Source: Silene conica
Lineage: Eukaryota > Streptophyta > Magnoliopsida > Caryophyllales > Caryophyllaceae
DNA: 64,000 nucleotides
Reading direction: 5' to 3'
NCBI GenBank assembly: GCA_029255685.2
Contig: CM055313.2
Location: 29,384,579-29,448,578 of the forward strand
Shown: positions 34,761-45,934 of the stretch, piece after piece
Layout of the letters: each line of letters opens with the position of its first letter
Position numbering within the stretch: the first letter of the stretch is position 1
The notes under the pieces: generated by a model
What the model was told of the DNA's origin: nothing
Database searches by the model: none
What the model saw: only the letters and a program-made list of their open reading frames with translations
Made by a program: the position numbers and the translations under genes

Positions 34761-35439
34761 GATGATACTAATATACTATACTATTATATGTTGTACAACG
34801 AACTTGTCCGAGTATTATAATGAGTGTAATTATCACATAAAATTATCTTTTAGTTAAAAATTAATAAAATCTTCATTTTGAGTTCAAATTTCAAACACAA
34901 GATCCCAATAAATATAAAGCATGCTCCTTTTCCCTGTCACGTTGACGTGGAGGCCAGTGTTGGAGTGCATCAAATAAGGAAAATGATAGAGGATGAAAAT
35001 GTTGCTATACCATCACGAGGCAGCGTTTTTTTAGGCAATGAAAATGCTTTATGTTAACTGTAATTATTGCTAAATGTCTAAATGGCAGTGGCACTTGATT
35101 GATGTAGAGTGGATATTTAGTTTTATCGTATGTTAAGAGTGCAGACAATGAAAATGCTTTATGTTAAGCTTCCGTTTTCATCCTCACAGTTAAAATTTGA
35201 GACTTTCATGAGTGTTACTCGACGTGTTCATGTAGTTGAGAGGATTACGCCTCAAACAATGGGATTGAGATAAATCAAGTACTCTATATGTATTTACAGG
35301 CTAAGACTTTAGATCATTTTGTATATATGAGCATCTTAAGATTAAATTTAATGATTCCGTCCGTACTGAAGTCTTTAGTCCTTGAAGTGGAGACTGTTTT
35401 AAAATTTTACCTGTTACAATATTCAGCAAGACATACCTG
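34761..35439. other. Non-coding stretch before the ankyrin pseudogene
   Basis: No supported feature. A ~20-bp phrase GACAATGAAAATGCTTTATG-like occurs twice (about 35034 and 35142). Confidence 0.4.
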
Positions 35440-35850
35440 CCTTTCTTTCTTCCAGACTGCAGAATGAACGATAGTATTGCCATGTTCATCCTTGTTGTTC
35501 AGAATCTCCCCCAAATTCGTTCTCCTTATGGACCTTCAAATTTCCAAACTGAATGCTCTTAACAACATAAAGTGGTCTCTTTCTGGAAAGTGACGTCTTC
35601 TAATTAAGCATGCGATCTTCACAATTTTCTAACATTTCACGAATAACATCAGCCTCCCCTCTTAGCACTGCAGCATGCAGAGGCGTGTTCCCCTCTTTAC
35701 CTTGTAGACGGCTGATACTTGGATCAACTCTTATGATCTCTTTCACAGTCTCTATAAGTCCAAGTGCCCGGAAATATAGGAATAATAATGTAAAGGATGT
35801 CTTATGATCTCTTTCACAGTTGTTCCTCAAGATCACCTCTCTGTGCACTA
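35435..35850 (-). pseudogene. Ankyrin-repeat protein fragment
   Basis: Minus strand. About 35625-35780 encodes ETVKEIIRVDPSISRLQGKE and GNTPLHAAVLRGEADVIREM, one full ankyrin repeat (TPLHAA). The frame meets a stop after CEDRMLN. After a frame change, 35435-35500 encodes NNKDEHGNTIVHSAVWKKER, the start of a further repeat, followed by GTATGTC that resembles a splice donor. The pattern is that of plant ankyrin membrane proteins (ACD6/ITN1-like) but no membrane domain is seen. The stop and frame change make it a pseudogene fragment. A second copy is at 42,235-42,775. Confidence 0.7.
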
Positions 35851-37324
35851 CGGAACAATCTATCTATGCCTGTAGGAAAATTGAGTCTGTTGTTCCTCTG
35901 ACCATGTGATTTATTATATTGATGAAGGTGAATACTTTAAGTTTTTTCTTTACCCAGAGGGGTTAGGTTTATTACCTGAAAGTCCAACGATAAGTTTGCA
36001 CGCCAGAATTGAAGACAATGTCAAAATCTTGTTGATATGAGTGATTTTTCAATTATAATAAGAATTAGTCCGAGATGATCGAACCAACGAGGTTAATGGT
36101 AGTTTATAAGTACACATCCTAGTATATATCCAACATAATACTTCACTGTTACTACAAGTTTGTACCTTAACAATAATGTCATCCTCTTTTCCTGATTCGA
36201 GTAGCCAACAGTCCGACACTAGCAGCTGAAGCCGTTCTTTAATATTGATGTTTATTACAGTTGTCATGAAAAATTTTTTTAATAAGAGAAAATATTCTAT
36301 AATATTTTCTCGTATGTTTTGGAAGATATTGAGTTATAAGCATTATTCTCTGTCGCCAACTCTTGATAGAGGGAGACCGGAGTAATGTGAATACCGTATA
36401 CACTGGGAGTCACCAGCGTCCAAAGTCGATAATTTATGTTCCTGCAAGCTGGTGGCAGTCTAATCAGATAATTCAAAACCTGAAATAAGCATCCTTGTAG
36501 AATGCGGATGGTCTGAGCTTGCTCACTTGTTCAGTTCTAAGAAACAATCATTTGCAATAAAAGTTAAGATACAGTAAAGCGGGAGGTCACCACAGAAAGA
36601 GGTCTTATACATTTCAAATATTGCTTTCTCATCAATGCATGACACTTGGAGGCTTTACTGCACTGGCAGTAGCAGCAAGCTTACCTGAAAAAGTAGTCGG
36701 ACTGGTTTTTATTCTGACAGTAAAAACAACCAGCTCAATTTGAGTCGGTTCTTAAAAGCGTGGGTTTCTAGCATCCTGAATTCCAAGTCAATTTGTCTTT
36801 TGATCCTTAAGAAACCAATACATTGAAAATAAAGGACATCACTCTTTCACATAAACACACATTTCTACGTGCACACTCAATGCAAATGATTCGACTATAT
36901 TTATCCTTGACTTACATAGGAGCATTATAATGTTTTTAAGGCCAATTCAGACTCTCAATTTTCAAATGTATCCGTCATACTACATACCACTCGTCAAACT
37001 CTCTAAAGTCGTATGTAGCCGAAATTTGGGATGCACTTTTTTCACCCACAGTTAATGCTCAAAAGTCTGAAGCAGAGTCATGGAAACGCAGGACCCTAAC
37101 TCAGATGGTACTCAGACTACTGACCATTGCCCATGCGATCGAGTCCCGGACCTTGTTAACACAACTTTTTTAGCTTCGTTGTCCAATTTGAACCTTAAAG
37201 CTTCGTTGCCAAATACAGTAAATATGTAGTAAAGCCTTTAAAACTGTAATGTTCACTTCTACACTTCCACCCTACACAAAGTTGTATATCTTGTTTTGCA
37301 CAGATTTTCATTCAAGACATGCCA
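35851..37324. other. Mostly non-coding stretch
   Basis: Apart from the hydrolase-like fragment at 36636-36718, nothing supported. Confidence 0.4.
36636..36718 (+). pseudogene. Possible alpha/beta-hydrolase exon fragment
   Basis: One frame reads CMTLGGFTALAVAASLPEKV then VGLVFIL. This resembles the nucleophile-elbow exon of plant alpha/beta hydrolases (G-x-S-x-GG-F-TAL-A), with the serine region altered (MT in place of xS). Only this exon-sized block is recognisable, so at best it is a remnant. Confidence 0.35.
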
Positions 37325-37424
37325 ATTCCGTCTCTTCAAAAAGATGAGTCAAATGTCACCGTTTTAACGCCAAATTTGATCATGTGAAAAAACAATTTGT
37401 TAACTTCGAAAATTATATGGGTTA

Positions 37425-39161
37425 TGTAGGGATTTTCGGTATAGACCACACACACACAATAATAAATATAAGAATCGGAAAAATAATAAGAACACAATAT
37501 TTACGAGGTTCACCAACTTGGCTACATCCTCACTATAATCGCATTAGGAATTTCATTGATCACTTACAATATGAGGATACAAATTACATAATTTTCTTCT
37601 TCTTTTATAGCTAAATGTCAAGCTATAACTTCCATGTAACTTAACTATATTTATAATCTTGATCAATATAAAAGTAAGTTTTTGTGAGTTCGAAACTCCT
37701 TCTCATTATGTCTCAATTAGAAACATCAAACTCCCTAATGGAGGGACTTAATTCTAACAATCTCCCACCTCCCAACAATTATGGAGGTAACATCAACAAC
37801 TTTACTTCTCCACCTAATGCGACAATTTTCCACTCATGCCTCTTGCAAGAGCCCAGTCTAGGTACCCAACCTTGACCCTTTATCATTCAAGTTTGTTCCC
37901 ACCGGCAACCATATATCTCGGGCTTCACTCATCATTTTCCGGGGCGTGCACTCCCACCAAAACGAAACACCCTTACATGCCTTATTCGAACCACTTGAAT
38001 TTTCACACACATTGAAGCGTGCCAGTTTCACCTTGTGCATTCTCGGACCACCTTCTGCCTTTAAGACACCGAATTTACTCCCACGGTGCTCAGTGTAAGG
38101 CCCACTATGCATAGTTTTCGGATCCCGCAACAAGTTTCGTGAAACAACTTCATTCTTCATCCCTCCCACAGTTACACCACTCATGTCATCACTAGCTACA
38201 TCATGCATGGTGTACAAAGTCCCACTCTTAGTCTCACGAGCTAACACCATAGCTTCCTTGACTATTTTCCAGGAACTTTCCTCAAAGACAACCTTGTAGA
38301 CTGCTTCATCGAGCTTTCCAACAGATATCAATTTTTTTTTCTAGTTCGGGATGAACATGACATCGGTTAGCTCCCACCTACCTCTAATCGAGATACGGAT
38401 TTTACATCACATCTTCCCATAATTGGCATAGCCTTACAATTCATCAAGTAAGTCTTACCACACCTTCCACCAATAAACTAATGAAAGGAATTTTTATATG
38501 GGTTAGTGTGAAATGATATACCAGAGTCTAACACCCAAGACTCAATCAGATCTTCGACACTCACTGCCAAAAGATCACCTTTTATCCTCCTCACCTAGCG
38601 TTTTTCTGTCCAATTTTTCCCACATCCTTTTCCATGGAATCCGGCTTAGTGCCTTCCAAAAGGAACATATAGATTCTTAGAATACAAATAATCCATTATT
38701 TGTATTTTATAGAAACAAAAATCTTTCCTATCGAATTTATCGAATAAAATTTTGTCTCATTCCATTGTTGTGAATTTTAGTGGATCGCTCTTCCCTCATC
38801 CGCCTAACCAGGCTCTGATACCAGTTTGTAGGGATTTTCGGTATAGACCACACACACACAATAATAAATATAAGAATCGGAAAAATAATAAGAACACAAT
38901 ATTTACGAGGTTCACCAACTTGGCTACATCCTCACTATAATCGCATTAGGAATTTCATTGATCACTCACAATATGAGGATACAAATTACATAATTTTCTT
39001 CTTCTTTTATAGCTAAATGTCAAGCTATAACTTCCATGTAACTTAACTATATTTATAATCTTGATCAATATAAAAGTAAGTTTTTGTGAGTTAGAAACTC
39101 CTTCTCATTATGTCTCAATTAGAAACATCAAACTCCCTAATGGAGGGACTTAATTCTAACA
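37425..39161 (-). mobile_element. Short copia deletion derivative with intact LTRs
   Basis: LTRs 37425-37759 and 38827-39161 (335 bp each) start TGTAGGGATTTTCGG and end TTCTAACA; I see only two differences, so it is young. Target duplication GGTTA at 37420-37424 and 39162-39166. On the minus strand, CTGGTATCAGAGCC (38811-38824) is the tRNA-iMet primer site and GGAGGTGGGAGAT the polypurine tract. The internal 1067 bp keep only a slice of gag-pol around the protease/GAG-pre-integrase junction. Confidence 0.92.
37858..38590 (-). pseudogene. Remnant of copia protease and pre-integrase region
   Basis: Minus strand: WVLDSGISFHTNPYKNSFH around 38,500-38,560 contains the DSG protease active site, followed by a stop. 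Further on, MISVGKLDEAVYKVVFEESS and GTLYTMHDVASDDM match the segment before the integrase zinc finger. Integrase core, reverse transcriptase and RNase H are deleted. Confidence 0.7.
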
Positions 39162-39225
39162 GGTTATATTTGGCGTTAAAATGGCGACATTTAGTCCGTC
39201 TTTTTTAAGAGACGGATTATGACCG

Positions 39226-39955
39226 TTTTCGGCAAGACTTATTGCTTGTTTTGATATTCCATACATGAGTGGAATTTTTCTTGTTTTTTCCGATTAGTTA
39301 ATTTGGAATGATAGTTGCAAATATAGCATACTCTACTATAGTGAGTCTACTATAAAACCGTCTTAATATGAGAATGGGTCAAGATAAATTTGGCTTCCAT
39401 TACCACAAGCCTAGAGGTTTTTCAAACAAAGAAGCACGTTGTTAGGTTCAAATCTCAGTTTAAAACGCTAAATAACGAAATATCAAATTTAAATTTCAAG
39501 GAAAGGAGAGCACTTGCAATGTGATATAACAATTAACATTTCATGTCGGAGTCATATTTAAATTGAGCTAAGATTAGAGTTTTGATTAGTTTATCCATCG
39601 AACATTCGAACCGTAAATGCAGATTCCTAGTTGCGAATTTCGATATTTAATTAATCAAATAACACTCGTATCTTGTGTAACACTTTTTTCTACACCTCAT
39701 TCATTTCATAGCAACTTTCAATACATTGTTTTGCTATCTTTAACCTTTTACTCGATATATTGTTAAAACATTCGACTATTCGAGTGATGATAATTTAAAT
39801 ATATTAATATTAATATTAATATTAATTCTTAATATTGTTTAATCTGATTTTCTAACATGTGCCTAGGACACGTAAGCCAATTAAAGAATTATTGTTGAGA
39901 ATATTAAAGTTGAAATTAATATTTATCATAAATAGTGAAATAACTTTAATTTGTA
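39226..39955. other. Non-coding stretch upstream of the MAP kinase gene
   Basis: No supported feature. Confidence 0.4.
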
Positions 39956-40214
39956 CTTCCTCCATTTTAATCCAAATACCCAATTTGCTTTATTCACGTT
40001 TGCCAACGCAAGTTTTGCGTGCTTCATATCTTTAACTACGTATTTGTAAAAATTATAAAAGTTATATATTTTCAATGTACTCGTAAAGAAGAATTAAACA
40101 AGACCCCACATGAATATATTTTTTCTTATGTATTGAGAGAAAATTGAGATTGAAAGTTGATTGGTGAATAGTGTACACAAAGCAAATTGGGTATTTGGAT
40201 TAAAATGGAGGAAG
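39956..40214. mobile_element. Stowaway MITE, 259 bp, in the MAP kinase 5' flank
   Basis: Ends CTTCCTCCATTTTAATCC and GGATTAAAATGGAGGAAG with flanking TA. Same family and exact length as 44161-44419. It ends about 290 bp upstream of the kinase TATA box. Confidence 0.88.
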
Positions 40215-40501
40215 TATTAGAATGAAATTACATAAGAAAATATTTGTATAGAAAGAATGAAATTACAAAAAAGCCCCTTTACATGTCTTTTGAAAAGTAC
40301 GTAATAGTGTGAAAACAATCATAATACTTAATTAATCCGTAGAGTATTAGATTTCGATTCGGTTTATGACCATAATCCAACCCAAACAATCATTATACTT
40401 ATTATTATATTATTATTATTATGAACTTGAACACCTAGTATAGTAATAATAGCTTTAATCATACAGATTAAGTATTAGAGTGCTACTCGCACTCTCTGCC
40501 T

Positions 40502-40509
40502 TATAAATA
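40502..40509 (+). promoter_or_regulatory. TATA box of the MAP kinase gene
   Basis: TATAAATA, 101 bp before the ATG at 40610. An upstream ATG-free leader follows. Confidence 0.6.
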
Positions 40510-40609
40510 CAACATAATTCTCTAAAAACATTACTACAAACTCAATAAACATTACTACAAACTCAATAATAACCCTACTTTCTTAATTCAAGATCACAAT
40601 TTAACAATC

Positions 40610-42020
40610 ATGATGATGATCCATCGTAACAACTACAATAACGTCGATGTTATTAACAACAATATTCGCAAGACGCATCCTAACAATGGCAGGCATAGGT
40701 TTTTTAAAGTTTGGGATACCGTGTTTGAGGTCGAAGCTAAGTATAAGCTTAAACGCCTGATAGGCAGGGGTGCTTATGGTGTTGTTTGTTCTTCTCTTAA
40801 TACCGTTACTAACAAAGAAGTTGCTATTAAGAAGATTAACGTTGTTGATAATTCCGACGAAGCTTTGAAGGATTTGAGGGAGCTGAAAATCTTGCGTCAT
40901 GTTCGCCATCACAACGTAATTGCTTTGAAAGATGTTATGGTTCCGTCATCTAAGTGCGAGGATGTCTACTTTGTTTTTGAGCTTATGGACTCAGATCTTG
41001 GTAGCCATATTCGCCCTTTTCAACGGTTTCCCAATAATACCATCAAGTATTTGATGTTTCAGGTACGTCGTCAGTGTTTTATTCTTCTGCAATTCTTTGA
41101 TAACATTCTGTATTACATAAAAACAGTAGCACTAATATAACTTAGGATAACAATACATAGTTTATTTCTTGACATATAATGGATTTTTGCAAGTAATTCA
41201 CCGAGATTTGAATGGTTTCTTGAGTTTTAGCTGATACTGATTTACGATTATTCACCTTGTATTGAATTCACCCTGTTTGTTGTTACTTTTACAATTACAA
41301 TGGGTTTCTAATTCACCTTGTATTGAATTCATGCAGTTGCTTAGTGGCCTCGACTATCTACACTCTTCCAACATTATTCACCGCGATTTGAAGCCGGGGA
41401 ATCTGCTAGTGAACGCTAAGTTTGATCTGAAAATATGTGATTTTGGATTAGCAACCACCACCAAAGGATTACCCCAATCCCAGCCAGCAACAGAATATGT
41501 CGTAACACGGTGGTATATGGCACCGGAACTCCTCCTCCATTGTCACACCTACGGACCCTCCATTGATATGTGGTCTGTGGGTTGCATATTTGCGGAACTA
41601 CTTGGTGGAAATCCCCTCTTCCCAGGAAATAACCAAGTGGACCAGCTAATCAAAATCATTGGTATTTTGGGAACACAACATGACTTAAATCTGGGGTCCT
41701 TAACAAGTGTGGAGGCACTAAACCTACTCAAATCATGGCGTTATACGCCAGGGATCACCTTCGAGTTGTTATTTCCGTATGCCGATCGAGAGGGGTTAGA
41801 CTTGCTAAACAGAATGTTACAATTTGATCCAAGAAAAAGGATAACGGCTGCAGAGGCGCTGCGACACCCCTACATGCGAAGTATGTATGACTCCCTTGCA
41901 AGCAAACCGACTCCATATCGATGTGCGGTTGACGTAGATGCCAATATTGGAGTCGATAAGATCAGGAAAATGATATGGAATGAGATGTTATTGTACCAAG
42001 TTGAGGTTGCTTTTCATTAG
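40610..42020 (+). CDS. Mitogen-activated protein kinase, group C-like (two exons)
   Basis: Exon 1 is 40610-41062 and exon 2 is 41337-42020; the intron begins GTACGT and ends ATGCAG, in phase 0. The product has 378 residues. Visible are the glycine loop IGRGAYGVVCSS, the lysine in EVAIKKI, the catalytic loop HRDLKPGNLLVN, DFG in KICDFGLA, and the activation motif TEY. The single intron and the ending IRKMIWNEMLLY point to plant group C MAP kinases (MPK1/2/7/14 relatives), Ser/Thr kinases activated by dual phosphorylation on TEY. Odd: after TEYVVTRWY the nearly invariant Arg of RAPE is Met (MAPE), a single-base change that may affect recognition of the phosphorylated loop. No stop or frameshift; probably a real gene, diverged from its family. 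Confidence 0.88.
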
Positions 42021-42234
42021 TTGATCAAAACCATATACTCTTAGTATTTGTTTGTAATTATTCTGTTTGGAGTTACAGTAGAATTGGCAGTGACACTCAA
42101 TGACTCTATTAATGTAATTGATTATTCAGTTTTTTTCGAATTACCATTTGGGGAGTTCAGTCAGTTCACTTTATTATTATTTGTCATGTTTTTCGGCGAA
42201 GGTCGTTATTTGATACGAATGCAATACATGCCTG

Positions 42235-42775
42235 TCTGTGTTTCTTCCAAACAGCAAGATGCAAGACACTATTCCCGTGTTCTTCCTTCATATTCAAGAT
42301 CACATCCATGTTTTTTTTTCAAATCCAATCCAGCATAACGATCAAGCTGGAAAACTGACAATACTTAACAGCGAGATGCAAAACTGTCTCTTTCTGTACA
42401 GTCACATCCTTCACAACTTGCCAGCATTTCAGAGATAACCTCAGTCTTTCCTCGCATTGCTGCAAGATGCAGAGCTGTTTTCCCATCTCTTCCTCTAATT
42501 CGACCTATTTTTGAGTCGAGTTTGATTATTTCCTTGACTATCTGTAAATGCCCATTGGCAGAGGCTAAGTGCAGGGGAGTATATATATCCATCTGAATTC
42601 AACTCTCCTGCAAACACTGGCTTTAACTCGAGTATCGCCTTTGTGAAGTGCAGGTGACCTGCAGCACAACAAAGATGCAAGGGATTTTCGGAACATGTTG
42701 GAATATGGTGTAAGATAAGAGGGTGGTCAGCTAGTAGTTGCTTGAATTCGTCCAATTGGCAGATTGATGTCGAAT
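42235..42775 (-). pseudogene. Ankyrin-repeat protein pseudogene, second copy
   Basis: Minus strand. Around 42,600-42,755: LLADHPLILHHIPTCSENPL and HLCCAAGHLHFTKAILEL; then 42,410-42,590: YTPLHLASANGHLQIVKEII and GKTALHLAAMRGKTEVISEM; further 42,240-42,300: EEHGNSVLHLAVWKKHRQ. The repeats are in the right order but in different frames: two extra TA units at about 42,580-42,590 shift the frame before YTPLHL, and a further shift occurs near 42,420. Related to 35,435-35,850. No membrane domain found; probably a truncated ACD6/ITN1-type gene. Confidence 0.78.
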
Positions 42776-43099
42776 TTCATGTCAAACCAGAGCAATTGGC
42801 CGGTTTTGCAGCCAAGGCCATTACCAAGTTTTGCCTAAGTACTACAGGTCTGCAGTAGTGATGCAGATGGGTATTGCCCCCTCGGCGACAGTGGAGCTTG
42901 CACACTTATACAGCTTTATATAGCAGCCGTTATGAATCAATTCCTCCGTACCCTTTTATTTGAGAGAGACGGAAGGTATACAGATAAAACTTGGGAGAAA
43001 CGGTCTTTCAATAAGTTAATGAGAGACCATTCCTCCGTACCCTCTTATTTATATTTCGTTACCTTTTATCGTTGATCGGACTAGTGTTTTCGTACTTAA
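42776..43099. other. Non-coding stretch
   Basis: No supported feature before the Helitron 5' end. Confidence 0.4.
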
Positions 43100-45319
43100 T
43101 CTTATATATAAAAGCAACAACCACAGTACTTAGGTGTCGCACTGTGGTTGAAAGTTCATTTTTTATTTATTTTTCAAAGGTGGCCCACCATGTTCTTCAT
43201 CCCTTTTATTTCCTATGTAAACACTTTTATTTTCATCTACAACAATAAATCTGACAAATTACTCATACGTGGATTGCATATTAAGTAACTAGATTTAAAA
43301 AAATCATTAATAACTTTTATATTTAAATTAATTATGATATAAATTTGAACATTATTCAACAATTTTTTGTAAAACACCTATTATTATAGGGAAAAAATAC
43401 AGAAAAATTAGTCAAATAAAGAGAAAACATAAATTGTTGTAAAATAGGGTGAGCATTAACATGAAAAATATTCACATACCACATTAAAATTAAATAAGTC
43501 ACTATATCTATGGTGTTCAATTGCTCATGGGTATGATTCACATAAATTATTCACATAAGATAAACTCCGTATGAAATATGGAAATAACTAAGATCGATAT
43601 ATAAATTTAATTAAATCGAAAAAAATCAGAAATACTTTCATAAAAAGTAAAAAACATAATAATAATACTGAAACCCGACAATATGGACAAAAAATATTCA
43701 TATGCATAATATTTTTTATTGAAATCCGAAAAATACGACAAAAAAATTACTCCGAATGAAGGATTGCAACAAGAGAGAGGAATTGGAACATTGCGAGTTC
43801 AAATGATCTTGAAATGACGAGTGTAACAGATTATTTGTGACAAAAATCAAATGAGGATGTGGAGTAGTATGTTATGGAAAGGTAGTTAGATTTAGGGTGA
43901 GAGATGAGAGAGCACAAAGTATGTCTGACTATGGTGGGTTGGTATATGGGCCGTTAATAGCATGTTTTTGGAGTTGGTATGTTTTGGGTAAACTCGCTCA
44001 AAGTAAGTCTAAGTTTCGACCCATTGTTTTACAAAAATTACCATAATTTCAAATGGTTTTACGGGTTATGGTTTTATATATCTTCTTATCTCATTCATTT
44101 ATTTACAACAATTAAGTATGTTAAGAAAAAATTTAAAGATATGCGACAAGTAAGTCTATACTCCCTCCGTTCGATTCCACTTGACAGGTTTGCTTTTTCA
44201 CGTTTGCCAACGCACGTTTTACATGTTAAATATCTTTAGCTACGTAGTTGAAAAAATTATAAAAGTTAAGATATTTTTAATGTACTCGTAAAGACGAATC
44301 AAACAAGACCCCACATGAATATGTTTTCTCTTACGTATTAGGAGAAAATTGAGATTAAATGTCCACTTGTGAATAGTGTACAAAAAGCAAACCTGTAATG
44401 TGGAATCGAACGGAGGGAGTATTTATTAAAAATTAAAAGTATGTTCTTCCAAATTCGCGGGTCTGTGTCAATTGGAACATTCATAAAAAATATTTGCACG
44501 GGATTGTCTCCCATTGAAACAACCGAAAAAATCACACGCGGTAATTTAAGGTGGTGCAATTTGCAAGGTTTTGTTTTACACATAGTTATGTATGCTAGTT
44601 ATAATACACGGACCCGTATTTCAAATTCACTCATACACGTATAGTATGTGTAAGTTCCATATTTCAAATTTCGCAATGTGGGTGTTTACACGGGTTCAGA
44701 TTACATATTTTTGATCAATCACGCGCTTTACGCAGTAAGTTTAATACATAGGTCCTAATTAACAGCCAACATGTGAAAACAATCAGGTGCAATTTATAGG
44801 ATACTATTAATACACGGGCGCTAATTAGCAGTCAATACATGTAAAACTATTACACGATTTTATATTGTCTTATGTTGACATTTTTGTAATTCACATAGAA
44901 TAGTGTCTTCTATTTCAATTTTCTTAATATCTGTAGTCAATGTTTACGCAAAGTCAGCTCTATGTGGCCATTTCGAGTCACAAGCAAAAATGGACTAAAG
45001 ATTCTTATTTGCGATGATAAAAAACCGTGCGTCCAATTTCGAGATGTTATAGCACAATTGTAATTATGATTGTACACCATTATTGGTCATTATGTTGTTT
45101 TTCTTCTTTTTAAATTTTTCTACTTTTGTTATGTTATAATATATGACTAAAAGCAATTGTTTTTTTTTGTTACCCTATTTTAAAAACCATCTCCATATAT
45201 TGAACCACACTAACAGGTAAAATATGACCTTATTCGAAAAAACAACTTATATTAACGATATTTTTTTTAACAATATTTTAAAGTATAAGCCCGTGCAATT
45301 TGCACGGGCATAAAACTAG
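43100..45319 (+). mobile_element. Non-autonomous Helitron, 2.2 kb
   Basis: The 3' end is clear: a hairpin GCCCGTGCAA/TTGCACGGGC (45289-45309), then ATAAAA and CTAG at 45316-45319, followed by T, the classic Helitron terminus inserted between A and T. The 5' end is taken as TCTTATATATAAAAG at 43100, preceded by A. No RepHel coding region. A Stowaway MITE (44161-44419) is nested inside. The 3' end is more certain than the 5'. Confidence 0.65.
44161..44419. mobile_element. Stowaway MITE, 259 bp, inside the Helitron
   Basis: CTCCCTCCGTTCGATTCCAC...GGAATCGAACGGAGGGAG with TA on both sides; same family and length as 39956-40214. Confidence 0.9.
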
Positions 45320-45423
45320 TTACATGATAAACGTATCCATTTTATCTTTAATACTGATAGAATTACAAAACTGCCCTTTCACGAGAGAATCTTGACAAAA
45401 AATTCAGAAAATCGCGGTTCTAA

Positions 45424-45705
45424 GTGAAACGGGTTGTTATCGAGAGTGATTGCCTCACGGTGATTGAAGACTTGAAGAATCATAGACGAGGCCCAAGTGA
45501 CTTATGTCTCGTTTATGAGGATATTTATGTTTTATGTTCGTTTTTTGTTGAGGTTGTTTTTGTTCATTCTAGATGTAGTAATAATAGAGTAGCTCATGAA
45601 CTCGCTCACGCTCGTCCATGGATGGCTTGTAGACGGGTGTGGCTTAATGGATTACCTCCGTACATTGATGAGCTTGCAATGGCGGGGTGCGAAAGTTCTA
45701 TATAA
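45424..45705 (+). pseudogene. RNase H-like (RVT_3) fragment
   Basis: Frame with VIESDCLTVIEDLKNHRRGP near the N-terminus and RCSNNRVAHELAHARPW near the middle, matching the second half of the RNase H-like domain found in plant LINE polyproteins and related single-domain proteins: Asp in ESDC, and N-x-x-AHxLA. The first half is missing and no reverse transcriptase is present, so it is a truncated remnant. It lies 0.1 kb after the Helitron end and 0.2 kb before the PLAC8 gene. Confidence 0.65.
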
Positions 45706-45934
45706 TTTAACCCAAGTGGTTTTTCAAATAAATAAAAATAATAATAAACAAGTGCAAAATACTTTTGACTTGAAAACTCAAACTCTGTCTGTCTCCCCTG
45801 AATCTAACACCTGCTAACAATTCTTGTAACTTTTCTCAATCTCTTCTCTCAATTTTTGTTTATACTTTTCTGGGTTTTTAACAATTTGAGCTCAAATTTA
45901 TCAACAGGTAAATAATAATAAATATATTATAAAT

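Larger units (their letters stand above)
37325..39225. mobile_element. Small MITE split by a copia derivative
   Basis: Left part 37325-37424 and right part 39167-39225 are inverted copies over ~55 bp (CCGTCTCTT...AATGTCACCGTTTTAACGCC and its mirror with a few changes). The copia derivative at 37425-39161 lies between them. Without it the MITE would be about 160 bp. Termini not precisely set. Confidence 0.5.
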
